Source of the DNA: Chloroflexota bacterium
Lineage (GTDB): Bacteria; Chloroflexota; Anaerolineae; Anaerolineales; Villigracilaceae
Direction: 5' to 3'
DNA length: 64,000 bases
NCBI GenBank assembly: GCA_024224815.1
Contig: JAAENC010000496.1
Location: 124,001 to 188,000, forward strand
In this document: positions 34,936 to 44,685 of the stretch, in pieces
How positions within the stretch are numbered: the first letter of the stretch is position 1
Layout of the letters: every line of letters begins with the position of its first letter
Notes under the pieces: generated by a model
What the model was told of the DNA's origin: nothing
The model's input: only the letters and a program-made list of their open reading frames with translations
Databases searched by the model: none
Translations under genes and position numbers: made by a program

Positions 34936-36078
34936 CTAAAAGAGAATTGCTTCTTCTAAAATTTTTGGTTTCATTAAGCTAACAACATGATCCCAAGTAA
35001 AAAAGTCTTCCACGCGTTGGCGTGCAGCTATACCAAATTTACGTCTTAGTGCATAGTTTCCAAATATTTTTTTCATTGCAAGAGCCAGATCATCAACACT
35101 TTCCGGTTCAACCAATAAGCCGGTTCTTCCATCTTCGATAATCTCGGGCATAGCCGATTCGCGCACACCAATACAGGGCACAGAATACGCCATAGCCTCA
35201 AGAAGCACATCTCCCCACGTTTCCAGTCGAGAGGGCAAAATAAAGAGATTCGATTTTTGAAAATATGTTTTTAGCTTCTCTCTATCCCATGCAGAAGAAA
35301 GTAATTCAACACCTTTCATTGGCAAACCCTCAGGGATAGTATCTCTTGTCATTACAAGCAATTTTGCACGGGGATACGCATCTCTTGCAATAGCAAAAGC
35401 CTTCAAAAGAATATCGCCGCCTTTACGATAAAAATCTCTCCCGATAAAAAACACAATCGGATCTTCACTCTCTTGCCCTCGGCTTGCTTCCGGCAAAGAG
35501 GAAAAACTCACTCCTCCCCCAACAGCCGTGACCTTATCGGGTGAAAGCCCATAATCTTTTAGAAGAGACTCTCTCACAAATTTCCCACGTGTAAAAATAT
35601 GCGTTGAGCGGTCATAAGCCCGTTCTTCCATACGAATCCACTCATCAAATTGACTTGGCGTGAAGGGAGATCGCCCCGCATCTGGGCGGCGAGCAGAGAG
35701 ATGTGCGGTGTAATCGGTATAAATAAATTTAGGCACGTTGCTCGGCTCCCAATTAGAGTCGAAAAGCAGGTTGATCTGCATAAGGGCATCAACTTCTTCG
35801 CCGAGAGAACGTATATTAGCGGAAGCAAGCCTAGAGCGCGCGCGAAACGCAGGGTTATTCTGCCAATAGCGTTTTCGCCAACGTCCCAAATTCGGGTGAA
35901 AAACCTGTATCGCATTCCACAATCGCGCTGCTCCATGTAAAGAGGCATCGCAAATATCCACAAGCTCAAACTGACGTGCCAATGCTTTAAAAAACAAGCC
36001 GTATTTAATACGCGTGGCGGGGTGATTTCCTATATCACCTGCAAGAACCCCTGCCATGCGTAGTTTTTTCTCAGCCAT
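34936..36078 (-). CDS. Glycosyltransferase family 4
   Basis: GT-B transferase. The start at 36078 (MAEKKLRMAGVLAGDIGNH) overlaps the upstream GT2 stop by 8 bases; a longer frame to 36135 lies inside that gene. C-terminal nucleotide-sugar motif: FILPSRLETWGDVLLEAMAYSVPCIG with the E-x7-E pattern, then EIIEDGRTGLLVEP. Middle segment VFFIGRDFYRKGGDILLKAF is typical. Donor and linkage unknown. Part of the EPS operon. Confidence 0.9.
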   Translation of the reverse strand: MAEKKLRMAGVLAGDIGNHPATRIKYGLFFKALARQFELVDICDASLHGAARLWNAIQVFHPNLGRWRKRYWQNNPAFRARSRLASANIRSLGEEVDALMQINLLFDSNWEPSNVPKFIYTDYTAHLSARRPDAGRSPFTPSQFDEWIRMEERAYDRSTHIFTRGKFVRESLLKDYGLSPDKVTAVGGGVSFSSLPEASRGQESEDPIVFFIGRDFYRKGGDILLKAFAIARDAYPRAKLLVMTRDTIPEGLPMKGVELLSSAWDREKLKTYFQKSNLFILPSRLETWGDVLLEAMAYSVPCIGVRESAMPEIIEDGRTGLLVEPESVDDLALAMKKIFGNYALRRKFGIAARQRVEDFFTWDHVVSLMKPKILEEAILF

Positions 36079-37264
36079 CTGCCTCCTCTCGCCGTTGAAC
36101 TCGCTCCCAGAGCGTTGTCTGACGGCGGCTAGCAAAACGCCAAAACCCCTTTAGGGCTGCCCAATTACTGTTCACCAAAAATGTCGGGAGATATAAAATC
36201 TTTCCAATAAGCCCTTTGTTAATATAGCGGCCAACTAATGCAAGAAGATAAAAAGCAATTTGTAGCCCGAAGAAAATTTTGTTCCAAGGTGGAGATAGCA
36301 AGAAAAAACCAGAACCTTCTTGCACAGGAAAGATAAGTGCCAAAAAGTTGGTTATAAATGCCAAAATCATGCCAAATGGCACCAAGGGGCGTGAAAATTT
36401 ATGAGAGATGACTTGCCAAACAACGAGCGGGCGATCAAAAGGTAAATACTTACTAGCCATCACCATCGCCTGATAACGCCCGGCATTAATGCGAGCACGG
36501 CGTTCTATTTCATCGGTTGCAGTTTGAGAAACGCGCTCCCAAGATTGGGCATCCGGTGTATAAACCACACGATAACCTTGTTTAAGCACATTCATCATCA
36601 TATAAAAATCGTCATTGATAATAGAATCGGGCGGAGAGCCAAATAAAGGCTTTCGGAAGGCATAAATCTCGCCGGTCACGTTAATGCAAGAGCCTAGTTT
36701 TGTCTCTTCCTTTTTTATCCAGGATTCATATTTCCAATATAAACCTTCGGAGGAGCCAAGCACGCCATCGCCTTTGGGCACCAGTTTTGCGCCGCTGGCA
36801 ATGCCTACACTTGGGTCTACAAATGGCTCTACCAAAGCCTTTACTGTATTCAGGCTATAAGTATTCGTCGCGTCAGACATCATAATAATTTCGCCACGCG
36901 CTGCCTTCATCCCTCGCTTGAGTGCCATCATTTTTCCCTGGCGTTTTTCGCCGGAGACCATCTCTACACCACGATCTGCATAGGAGCGGACAATTTCACC
37001 TGTCCCATCTTCTGAGCCATCATTTGTGATTAATATCTGAAATTTCTCACGTGGGTAATCCAGTTCCAGGGCATTTTCAATTTTCTTGCCTATGGCAGCA
37101 CTCTCGTTATATGCCGCAATCAAAAGCGTTACGGAAGGCTCATAAAATTCTTTTTTACTCTCTTTGCGCTTAAATTTTGCAAAAAACCACACCAAGGCGG
37201 GATAGCCAAAATAAGCGTAGATAATCAAAAATATCGATGTCCAAAAAATAATGGCTATGATCAT
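36071..37264 (-). CDS. Membrane glycosyltransferase family 2 (synthase-like)
   Basis: 397 residues. An N-terminal TM helix (about 2-24), a GT2 domain and two to three C-terminal TM helices (about 275-345) give the topology of processive synthases. Motifs: AAYNES, TNDGSEDGT (UDP-binding), MSDATNTYS (DxD-like), INDDFYMM (base), and RRARINAGRYQ in the place of QxxRW. The last is altered (Arg-Tyr instead of Arg-Trp), so processivity is uncertain. The BcsB-like gene two positions downstream could be its export partner. Confidence 0.88.
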   Translation of the reverse strand: MIIAIIFWTSIFLIIYAYFGYPALVWFFAKFKRKESKKEFYEPSVTLLIAAYNESAAIGKKIENALELDYPREKFQILITNDGSEDGTGEIVRSYADRGVEMVSGEKRQGKMMALKRGMKAARGEIIMMSDATNTYSLNTVKALVEPFVDPSVGIASGAKLVPKGDGVLGSSEGLYWKYESWIKKEETKLGSCINVTGEIYAFRKPLFGSPPDSIINDDFYMMMNVLKQGYRVVYTPDAQSWERVSQTATDEIERRARINAGRYQAMVMASKYLPFDRPLVVWQVISHKFSRPLVPFGMILAFITNFLALIFPVQEGSGFFLLSPPWNKIFFGLQIAFYLLALVGRYINKGLIGKILYLPTFLVNSNWAALKGFWRFASRRQTTLWERVQRREEADG

Positions 37265-38406
37265 TATTCTTTCCTTCCTGCTAGAGTGAAATAAAGATTG
37301 CTCAATTTTTTAGCTGCAATTTGGATGGAAAATGTCGAAAGCACACGCTGACGTGCGGCTTGCCCACGTTTAACTAAGATTTCTTCATCATCAAAAAGGC
37401 TTTTCAACCCTAGCAAAAGTGCATCGGGGTCATCGGGTGGAACGATCCAGCCATTTTCTTGATGATGAACAACTTCACGCGCCCCGCCCACATCGGTGAG
37501 TAAAGGGACAAGGCCGCAAGACATTGCTTCTAATAAGGCAACGGACAAACCCTCTGCAATAGAGGGCAGGACAAAAATATCGGCCATCTGCAAGAAAGGG
37601 AGTACATCCTTTGTGCTGCCCATAAAACGAACCCCGTCTCCGGCCATTGCTTTTAGCCGAGCTTCTTCTGCGCCTTCGCCAACGATCATTAATTCAGCTT
37701 TGGGGTGTTTTTCCCGCAGCGCGGGCCAAAGCGAAATGAGCAGATCGAGTCTTTTTTCAGGCACAAGTCGTCCGGTGAAAATGGCAAGTTGCGCATCGGG
37801 GGCAACTTGCGCTTGGGTACGCAGAGCAAGTTTCTTGTCCGCGTTTGAGGGCGTGAATCGTTCTGTATCCACGCCATTGGTGATATTGATAAGTCTCTCT
37901 TCTTCCACACCGATCCCCAGCAATTCATCCCAAATTTCTTTGCTGATCACAACAAATTTACTGACTTGTTTACGCAAGGCCTTCAAACGCATCGCACCGC
38001 TTTTCTTTCTCTTCATTTTCTGCACATCGCCAATTTCTCCACTGCGATGAGAAGTAACGACAATGGGGATTTTCAGCCAACGCTCTGCCAGAAGCGCAAC
38101 AGTAGCAGGAGAGATAAATTCGTGTGCATGGATCAATTGCGGGCGCAAACGCAATAAGCGCAAAAATGATGTTGCGGTAAAAAGAAGCGATGCAATGATT
38201 TTATGCCCAGGAGCGGGCAAACGATAAACAGAAATGCCATCCACTTTCTCAAATGCGGGCAAGTTAGGGTCATAACGCCGCGTGAGAATCGTCATTTCTA
38301 TTCCCTGTGCTTTCAAATGCGGCACAAGCGCCCTTAATTGCGTTTCTGCGCCCCCAACACGTGGGAAATATCCATGAATTATTGTGGCAATATGCAGTTT
38401 TTTCAT
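37264..38406 (-). CDS. Glycosyltransferase family 4
   Basis: 380-residue GT-B enzyme. N-terminal HGYFPRVGGAETQLRALVPHL is the usual acceptor-side motif. The donor side has IFTGRLVPEKRLDLLI, VGEGAEEARLKAMAG, VLPSIAEGLSVALLEAMSCGLVPL and GWIVPPDDPDALL. Genes on both sides overlap by a few bases, so the operon is translationally coupled. Sugar specificity unknown. Confidence 0.93.
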   Translation of the reverse strand: MKKLHIATIIHGYFPRVGGAETQLRALVPHLKAQGIEMTILTRRYDPNLPAFEKVDGISVYRLPAPGHKIIASLLFTATSFLRLLRLRPQLIHAHEFISPATVALLAERWLKIPIVVTSHRSGEIGDVQKMKRKKSGAMRLKALRKQVSKFVVISKEIWDELLGIGVEEERLINITNGVDTERFTPSNADKKLALRTQAQVAPDAQLAIFTGRLVPEKRLDLLISLWPALREKHPKAELMIVGEGAEEARLKAMAGDGVRFMGSTKDVLPFLQMADIFVLPSIAEGLSVALLEAMSCGLVPLLTDVGGAREVVHHQENGWIVPPDDPDALLLGLKSLFDDEEILVKRGQAARQRVLSTFSIQIAAKKLSNLYFTLAGRKE

Positions 38407-39470
38407 GCTAAGGCTCTCAACACTAATCGAGAAAAATATCTACGTCGCCATCCTGTAAGCATTTTCTGAAGAAACGGATATTTTTTTGCATTTTCTTTCA
38501 GATTTTTCTCATCGTTTAGCCATTTTTCTAAAATCGCAACAAGAATGAAGAAATGCAAAAGAGCTTCATCACATTCTTCATCAGCAAAATAGCCTTTTAT
38601 AACAGCCTGGTAGGTACGCGCTAATTCTTTTTCGCTAAAAAAGAGACCCTGTGTAAGCATTTCTATACCACGCGTCTTTATATCGGCTAAAACTTTGGCA
38701 ATATCTTCGTAAATATGACCACGCCGCAAATCAGCATCAAGCGCACCTACACGCCCATCTGCTGCAACAAGAATATTTCCGCAGTGAAAATCGCCATGCA
38801 GCATAGAAAAAGTTATATTATGCTTGCCTAATTCTTTATATCTAAGCATAAGGCGTGCGCCAAAATCGCCAAGATAAGCTTTCGGTAGATAACTGCGCAA
38901 ATTTTGCAAAAGAGTCTCTATATGCTCATCCACCTTCGTTTCTGAAAGCGGCATCCTTTGCAAATTACCCATCCCCAAGTGGTATGCGCGCAACCAGCGC
39001 AATGCTTTTTCCAAGAGAGATGTAAAATTATCCCAATCTTTTCGAAAGCCTAACCCTATTTGCCACTTTAGCAGATATTCTTTAAGCATTTGCGCGTCGA
39101 GTTCTTCCATTGCCAGCGCATTCCAATGCGGGAAAATGCCCAAAGGCTGCACAAAGCAAAACTCACCTTCTCCGTTTTCTGATTGAAAAACCTGTGCAAT
39201 CTTACTAAGCATTTCAAATTCTCTTTCGGTTCTTTCCAGCAAGGCTTTTTCTGACACAGCCTGCTCTATAGACATTTCTTCATGGCGAGCGACTTTAACC
39301 AAAAGGGCAGAGCCTGAACTTAGGGGGTAACGCAACATAAAAGACCATGGTCGTGTTACAACTTTTGGCAAAGAAGATTGGATAAAAGTATCCGGCATCC
39401 ACTTGGGGGTAGAGTCGCCAACTTGTGCAGAGATTTCACGCAGGATATGAGTCGCTTCTTGCTTAAGCAT
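38403..39470 (-). CDS. Aminoglycoside phosphotransferase-like kinase
   Basis: About 355 residues; the start at 39470 (MLKQEATHILREI) overlaps the upstream gene's stop, whereas an ATG at 39488 lies deeper in it. Kinase-like motifs: LHGDFHCGNILV (catalytic loop, Asp and Asn) and GALDADLRRG (metal-binding Asp in place of DFG-type Asp). APH-fold proteins in EPS loci are thought to phosphorylate sugars or lipid-linked intermediates; antibiotic resistance is not implied. The family is clear, the substrate is not. Confidence 0.82.
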   Translation of the reverse strand: MLKQEATHILREISAQVGDSTPKWMPDTFIQSSLPKVVTRPWSFMLRYPLSSGSALLVKVARHEEMSIEQAVSEKALLERTEREFEMLSKIAQVFQSENGEGEFCFVQPLGIFPHWNALAMEELDAQMLKEYLLKWQIGLGFRKDWDNFTSLLEKALRWLRAYHLGMGNLQRMPLSETKVDEHIETLLQNLRSYLPKAYLGDFGARLMLRYKELGKHNITFSMLHGDFHCGNILVAADGRVGALDADLRRGHIYEDIAKVLADIKTRGIEMLTQGLFFSEKELARTYQAVIKGYFADEECDEALLHFFILVAILEKWLNDEKNLKENAKKYPFLQKMLTGWRRRYFSRLVLRALA

Positions 39471-40590
39471 AGGCTTGCTCCCGCGCAAGAGGCGTTATTT
39501 CTTCGTAAACATCCATCAGCCGCAAAAACCACTGCTCCGCACCGTAATCTTTTCGAGCACGCGCTAATCCGGCTTCTCCAAGTTTTTTCCCATACCCGGG
39601 CATCTCTAAAACCCTAAGCGCAGCATCGGCTAATTGAGCCGGCTCACTGTGCGGAAGAAGGATTCCTGCGTCATCGCCTACCAATGCAGAAACTTCTCCT
39701 ACATCTGTAACGACCATTGGTAAGGCTGCCATCATTGCTTCGAGCAAACTTAATGGTAATCCTTCTCTGCGAGAGGCAGAAATATAGATGTCGCTGAGGG
39801 CGAGGAGTTTGGGGACATCATTCCGCATTCCCAGCCAGAATACTCCTTTTTCCAGCCCAAGAGATTTTGTTTTTTCTTCCAACTCAGGACGTAATTCTCC
39901 ATCACCGACGATGAGTAATGCTGCATCTTGCGCTTTTCCACGAATAAATGAAAAGGCCTCCAATAAAGCAGATACGTCTTTATCGGGAGACAATCTTCCA
40001 ACCGAGATAAGTGTTGGTTGCGAGGAAGCAAGCCCAATTTGGGCGCGCAGTGTTTCAGATTCCTGTGTATTTAGATTGTTATTTTCATCCACTGCATTGG
40101 GCAATACGCTTATTTCTCTTCTCAGTATAGGTTCGTAAATATCTGCAACCCTTTTTCCAACACCGAGCACTTTATTTATGGAGCGCAAGATCATCAATTC
40201 GATTTTGTCTCTTAGAAAATGGGCGTGTCTGCGGTCTACGGCCGTACTGTGCAATGTTGAGACAAGAGGCGTTTTTGTTATTTTTCCAGCAAGGCCTGCG
40301 ATAATGTTGGCGTAGGTTAAGTGTGTGTGAATAACCGAGAATTTTCTTTCTTTTAGAAAGCGAGTAAAGTCTCGTAAACGCGCAAAGGTGAAGAGATTGC
40401 TGGCGGGAAAAACCAAAACTTCTGCACCTAAAACTCTAAGGTCTTCGGCAAGTGTCATCCCTTGACTAAATTCGCTCAGGGAGACAACTGTTAGCTCAAT
40501 TTGATGCGCGCGGGCTTGTTCTGCAAATGTGAGCATCAGTTTTTGTGCGCCACCAATTCTTAGAGAGTCGATTACTTGTAAAACTTTCAT
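39463..40590 (-). CDS. Glycosyltransferase family 4
   Basis: 375 residues. Acceptor-side motif IDSLRIGGAQKLMLTFAEQ; donor-side ISVGRLSPDKDVSALLEAF, VGDGELRPELEEK, ISASRREGLPLSLLEAMMAALPMVVTDVG and GILLPHSEPAQLA. Overlaps both neighbours by a few bases. Transfers an unknown sugar during EPS repeat-unit assembly at the cytoplasmic membrane face. Confidence 0.93.
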   Translation of the reverse strand: MKVLQVIDSLRIGGAQKLMLTFAEQARAHQIELTVVSLSEFSQGMTLAEDLRVLGAEVLVFPASNLFTFARLRDFTRFLKERKFSVIHTHLTYANIIAGLAGKITKTPLVSTLHSTAVDRRHAHFLRDKIELMILRSINKVLGVGKRVADIYEPILRREISVLPNAVDENNNLNTQESETLRAQIGLASSQPTLISVGRLSPDKDVSALLEAFSFIRGKAQDAALLIVGDGELRPELEEKTKSLGLEKGVFWLGMRNDVPKLLALSDIYISASRREGLPLSLLEAMMAALPMVVTDVGEVSALVGDDAGILLPHSEPAQLADAALRVLEMPGYGKKLGEAGLARARKDYGAEQWFLRLMDVYEEITPLAREQAYA

Positions 40591-42050
40591 CTGCGCACCA
40601 TTGCCTTTTTAAGTATGCCTAAGGCATCTAAAACGACTTCGCGGTGAAAGACCCATAAGCTGCCAAGGTAGGCAATAGCCCCTACACAGACGCCTACAGA
40701 AAGTTGAACTATAGGGGCAATTTCTTGGAGCGGTATAAGAAAAAGGCTAACGACAAGAGCCATAAAACTAGCAGCCCCGAGACCTGGAGAAATAGCTTTG
40801 GACAAATCGCTAAAAGAGACTTCCAACATTCGACCTGCGATAAAAAGGTCTAAAGTAGTAATCACAAAAGCGACAAATACGCGCGCCCATCCAATTGTTG
40901 CTATGCGACCATCCACAGTGATCGCAAGATATAAAGCGGGTAAAAGAAGGGCCGCTTCCACAAAAGTTAGGCGCGTTAGAATTTCGGGGCGACCTTGTGC
41001 TTTATAAACATCACCTGCGTTATAAACAAGTGAAATAACGACGGTGTAAATGGCAAGAGCTTGCATAACAGGGATTGCTTCTGCCCATTTTTCACTAAAG
41101 AGCGTCAAAATAAGTGGACGAGAAACAACAGCAACACCAACACCCATAGGGAGTGTTGCTAATGTCGTATATTTTGTTGTGTACAAAAATCCGCGCTTGA
41201 AGTTGTCTGTGTCTTCGCGCATTTTTGCATAAAAAGGGAAGATAACCTTGCTCACCAGTGCATTGAATTGCATCACAAGCATATCGGGAATGCGAAAGGC
41301 AAGGGTATAAACGCCTAAAGCTGCTGCACCCATAAATCTTCCGATAAAGAGGGCATCGGCGTTATTCAGTAAAACGCTGAGAGAGTTCACAGCGACAATA
41401 TTGAGTCCAAAACTTAGTAGTTTTTTTGCTAGATCGCGGCTAAAGTAAAAGGAGGGGCGCCAGGGGACAACAACCCAGTAAACGATTGATGCGACAACTT
41501 CTCCAATTAACTGACCATAGATCAGACTCCAGGCTCCGTGTCCAAGAAAAGCAAAGAGGATTGAAAAAAAGCCTTTTGCTAAAGACTTTGAAAGATCCGG
41601 GATGAACTTACTTTTGAAAGAAAGTTCCTTCCGCAAAAGAATATCGTGTATATAACCTAATGAAAAGAGAGGGAAGCTAAAGGATAAGGCACGCGTAACG
41701 GGAATCGCTCGCGGATCTTCAAAGAAGGCACCAACCCAAGGTGCAAATAACCATGTTAGAGCAAATAAGACCAAACTAATAGACAAGCCTAACCAAAAGG
41801 CCGTATCCGTTGCTCTTGGGTCTTTCCGACGATAAATTAGCGCCTGCCCTACACCTAAACTCCCTAAGACATTGAGCGAATTGATAATAATAAGAGCATA
41901 GCCGGCAACACCAAAATCATCTTGACTTAGCAAGCGTGCTAAAACCACCGTACTTAAAAATACGAGCAATTTTCCGCTATAGTAGGAGGCGTAGGTCCAC
42001 ATCACGCCTCGTACAGCGCGTTTTGTGGTGGGCTTAGATTCTATAGTCAT
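40587..42050 (-). CDS. Wzx-type flippase (polysaccharide/MOP exporter)
   Basis: 487 residues, about 12 to 14 TM helices. Opens with the lipopolysaccharide/teichoic exporter pattern: RAVRGVMWTYASYYSGKLLVFLSTVVLARLLSQDDFGVAGYALI. Moves undecaprenyl-linked repeat units across the membrane. The gene overlaps the Wzy-like gene upstream by 17 bases and the GT4 downstream by 4. Together with Wzy and Wzz this defines a Wzx/Wzy-dependent EPS pathway. Confidence 0.92.
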   Translation of the reverse strand: MTIESKPTTKRAVRGVMWTYASYYSGKLLVFLSTVVLARLLSQDDFGVAGYALIIINSLNVLGSLGVGQALIYRRKDPRATDTAFWLGLSISLVLFALTWLFAPWVGAFFEDPRAIPVTRALSFSFPLFSLGYIHDILLRKELSFKSKFIPDLSKSLAKGFFSILFAFLGHGAWSLIYGQLIGEVVASIVYWVVVPWRPSFYFSRDLAKKLLSFGLNIVAVNSLSVLLNNADALFIGRFMGAAALGVYTLAFRIPDMLVMQFNALVSKVIFPFYAKMREDTDNFKRGFLYTTKYTTLATLPMGVGVAVVSRPLILTLFSEKWAEAIPVMQALAIYTVVISLVYNAGDVYKAQGRPEILTRLTFVEAALLLPALYLAITVDGRIATIGWARVFVAFVITTLDLFIAGRMLEVSFSDLSKAISPGLGAASFMALVVSLFLIPLQEIAPIVQLSVGVCVGAIAYLGSLWVFHREVVLDALGILKKAMVRR

Positions 42051-43503
42051 CTAGTTCCTTTTCGGAATTTGCTAAAACTCTATCTGCAACTTGTGGAATT
42101 GCAAGGGAAATGCCAGCCAAAAGCCAGAAATAACGAGGGTAGGCGCCATGAATAAATATTGCTGCTGCTAAATAGCCAACTACGCCGGTAGCGAAACTCA
42201 ATATAAAATCTGCTGTTAGAAATTCCCCGGCATCCTTTAGCCTTCTCCATCCAGACAACATTCCCCGCATCATAGTCGTGAGTAACCATCCAAAAACAAG
42301 GATGCCTGCCAAGCCTGTTTCTGCAGCAACTTGCAGATATAAATTATGCGCCTGACGTTGTTCAAGCCGTGGATCTAAGCCCAGTCTTCGAGAGTAACTT
42401 TGGTAAAAAACGGGATAATTTTCTACACCAACACCGAAAATAGGATGGTCAATAAACATCAGCCAGGCAGCTATAGTCTCACTGGCTCTACCTCGATAAG
42501 ACACATCGCTAAGAACACCGCTTCGCCCACCAAAAACATCTGTGATCGTTGCCAAACGCTCTATATATGGATTAGGGATGAAAGTTGTAATAAGAATAAT
42601 GAGTAAAACACCGATAAGAACATCTGAAAGGCGAGGAGGGCTGTGCAGCATAGAAAAAACACCCATGATCCCCGCTGCAACTGCCGCACCACGAGAATAT
42701 GAAAATATGACCGCCAATGTAGTTACGAGAAAAGCCCAACCCGCTATAGATTTCAAGAACCACTGTTTTTCTTTTAGAAAACGGTTCAAAGCCAAAGGGA
42801 TAAGAACGAGCATGGCCTGGGCATAAAAATTAGGATCACCAATGGGACCGGATAATCGATTTCCTTCCGTTTCTCCGATGATATTTTGATACCCAACTTG
42901 CCCAAAACCACCAAAATCATTTCCGTAGTCCCCTGAAAGCCCTTGATATGTACTGATCGTGCCGATAAAAATTCCGGCAACAAGTAATGCCCAAACAACC
43001 CCTTTCAGAACCTTGCCATCATAAATCAGAATAACCAGCACAACAGCTATTATTCCATCTTTAAGAAAGTTCAGCGCTGCAGTCATGGCAAATTCAAAAT
43101 CAGCAGCGTATAAGAGCGAAGAAAAAACTACCAACCCATAAGCACCTACCAAAACAGCCGAACGTCCCCAGCCTTCAGATATCTGTTTTTCAATAATCCA
43201 CTTCAATAAAATTGCTACGATGAGCAATGCAATAAAAGGCTTGAAGACAGAGGGAAAATCATGAAATTTCACAAGCACATCTGACGCTCGAGTGTAGACC
43301 ATGAAAACCAACGCTAGCAAGCCAAATTCAAGGTTTGTAACCGTAACCAAAGCAAATACCACTGCGAGAGCACCTGCAATAGCAAAGAGGGGATTATCCA
43401 ATTTGAAAATCAAAATACCCGAAACTGTACCGACAAGAGCTGATGCAATTCCAGTAGCGATATATAGCCAGATATTATTCTTGAAAACTGACCGGACTTC
43501 CAT
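42034..43503 (-). CDS. O-antigen ligase / Wzy-like polymerase
   Basis: 489 residues with about 12 TM helices and the Wzy_C-type region: FSYSRGAAVAAG, SYRGRASETIAAWLMFIDHPIFGVGVENYPVFYQ, then RQAHNLYLQVAAETGLAGIL. The Arg and His in these extracytoplasmic loops are the usual catalytic positions. It polymerises or ligates lipid-linked repeat units outside the membrane. In an apparently lipid A-free organism it is more likely a polymerase than a lipid A ligase. Confidence 0.9.
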   Translation of the reverse strand: MEVRSVFKNNIWLYIATGIASALVGTVSGILIFKLDNPLFAIAGALAVVFALVTVTNLEFGLLALVFMVYTRASDVLVKFHDFPSVFKPFIALLIVAILLKWIIEKQISEGWGRSAVLVGAYGLVVFSSLLYAADFEFAMTAALNFLKDGIIAVVLVILIYDGKVLKGVVWALLVAGIFIGTISTYQGLSGDYGNDFGGFGQVGYQNIIGETEGNRLSGPIGDPNFYAQAMLVLIPLALNRFLKEKQWFLKSIAGWAFLVTTLAVIFSYSRGAAVAAGIMGVFSMLHSPPRLSDVLIGVLLIILITTFIPNPYIERLATITDVFGGRSGVLSDVSYRGRASETIAAWLMFIDHPIFGVGVENYPVFYQSYSRRLGLDPRLEQRQAHNLYLQVAAETGLAGILVFGWLLTTMMRGMLSGWRRLKDAGEFLTADFILSFATGVVGYLAAAIFIHGAYPRYFWLLAGISLAIPQVADRVLANSEKELDDYRI

Positions 43504-43505
43504 TT

Positions 43506-44642
43506 TTATGCCTCTACAGTTGTATCATCTACCCAAAAAGGATTTTTCATTTCCCAGACGCGAACAGCATCTTCATTAGATTGACGAGCCGTTTGTACAG
43601 CATTTTCTGCTTGTTCGAGTAAATCTGCTACCGGCATAGGACTGCTGTAAACAGCCCCACCGATATGCGGGTCTAAGTTAACTGTGATATTGTATTGTCT
43701 TAATTCAACCGGCTGTTTCAGCGATTCGTAAATACGCTCAAATGTCCGACTCGTTGCAACAGAAGGTGTGAGGGGCAACATGAGCGCAAAACTATTTATG
43801 TTCCATTTTGCAATGGCGTCGTTTCCACGGAGTTCTTTTTTCAATACACCAGTCACTTGATTCAAAATCCAGTTCGTAGCGTTTACGGGTAAGGTATCGA
43901 TCAACTCGTCCAGACCACTAAGCTCGACAATACCAAGGGATAAAGAATCATCGGGATTTTGCATCAACTCTCCTTCAAGGAGGCGTTCAAAATACTGACG
44001 CTTAAATACACCTGTGATTGTATCCAAGCGCAGGCGATCTCGATATGTGTCCAGTGGAATACGAATTTGCTCGCTAAGAATTGCTAAAGAAACTCCCGCA
44101 ATCAAACCTAAAGCAAGCGCTAAGCTGGCATCTCGAACCGGTTGAGGAGAAATGGGAACCTGAGGGGCCGTAGCTACATCGAGCACAGAAACATCATAAG
44201 CACGATAAAGGCTACTGACATATTCAATGGTTAGGCTTCCCATTGTATTTGCCACAGTAGCGGCAAGTTCTGGATTCGGTCCCATAACAGATAACTCGAG
44301 AATATTAGCTTCAGGAAGAACAACAGTAGCAACTGTATAGTCTCCCATCATTTCTTCGTCTAGCCCAAGTGTTTCAATAGCATTTAAATACACTCTACGA
44401 CTGTTCAAAAATTCACCATAAGTTGCAACAATTGAACGTTTGTCTAATGCTTCTAAGCTGTTAACAACATCATACTCAGTCACAATAGTCGGGTTAGGAC
44501 TAACAATGAACTTTGCACTTGCCAAAAAAGTTGGCTCAGTGAAATATGAAGTTAGAAAAGCTGCATTTAATGCTATCAAAGCAGTTAATACAATAATCCA
44601 CCAACCCTTGCGTAACATCTGGAGATAGTGTCTGATCTGCAT
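43506..44642 (-). CDS. Wzz-like co-polymerase fused to degenerate GGDEF domain
   Basis: 378 residues. N-terminal Wzz domain: TM helix (about 14-31), TEPTFLASAKFIVSPNPT, extracytoplasmic helices, and second TM helix (about 168-186) preceded by APQVPISPQPVRD (the Pro-rich Wzz motif). No tyrosine kinase follows. Instead a cytoplasmic GGDEF-like domain runs from about 205 (LDTITGVFKRQYFERLLE) to 365. The GGDEF loop itself reads WNINSF, so cyclase activity is very unlikely; it may bind nucleotide or protein. This would place polymer length control under a second-messenger-like domain. Confidence 0.85.
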   Translation of the reverse strand: MQIRHYLQMLRKGWWIIVLTALIALNAAFLTSYFTEPTFLASAKFIVSPNPTIVTEYDVVNSLEALDKRSIVATYGEFLNSRRVYLNAIETLGLDEEMMGDYTVATVVLPEANILELSVMGPNPELAATVANTMGSLTIEYVSSLYRAYDVSVLDVATAPQVPISPQPVRDASLALALGLIAGVSLAILSEQIRIPLDTYRDRLRLDTITGVFKRQYFERLLEGELMQNPDDSLSLGIVELSGLDELIDTLPVNATNWILNQVTGVLKKELRGNDAIAKWNINSFALMLPLTPSVATSRTFERIYESLKQPVELRQYNITVNLDPHIGGAVYSSPMPVADLLEQAENAVQTARQSNEDAVRVWEMKNPFWVDDTTVEA

Positions 44643-44685
44643 AATATTTCCTCACTTAATTAGAAGAACAATTTGAATATATTTT

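Noticed and set aside
38403-39470. Aminoglycoside resistance gene
   Set aside because: The fold matches, but its place and overlaps in an EPS operon point to a glycan role.
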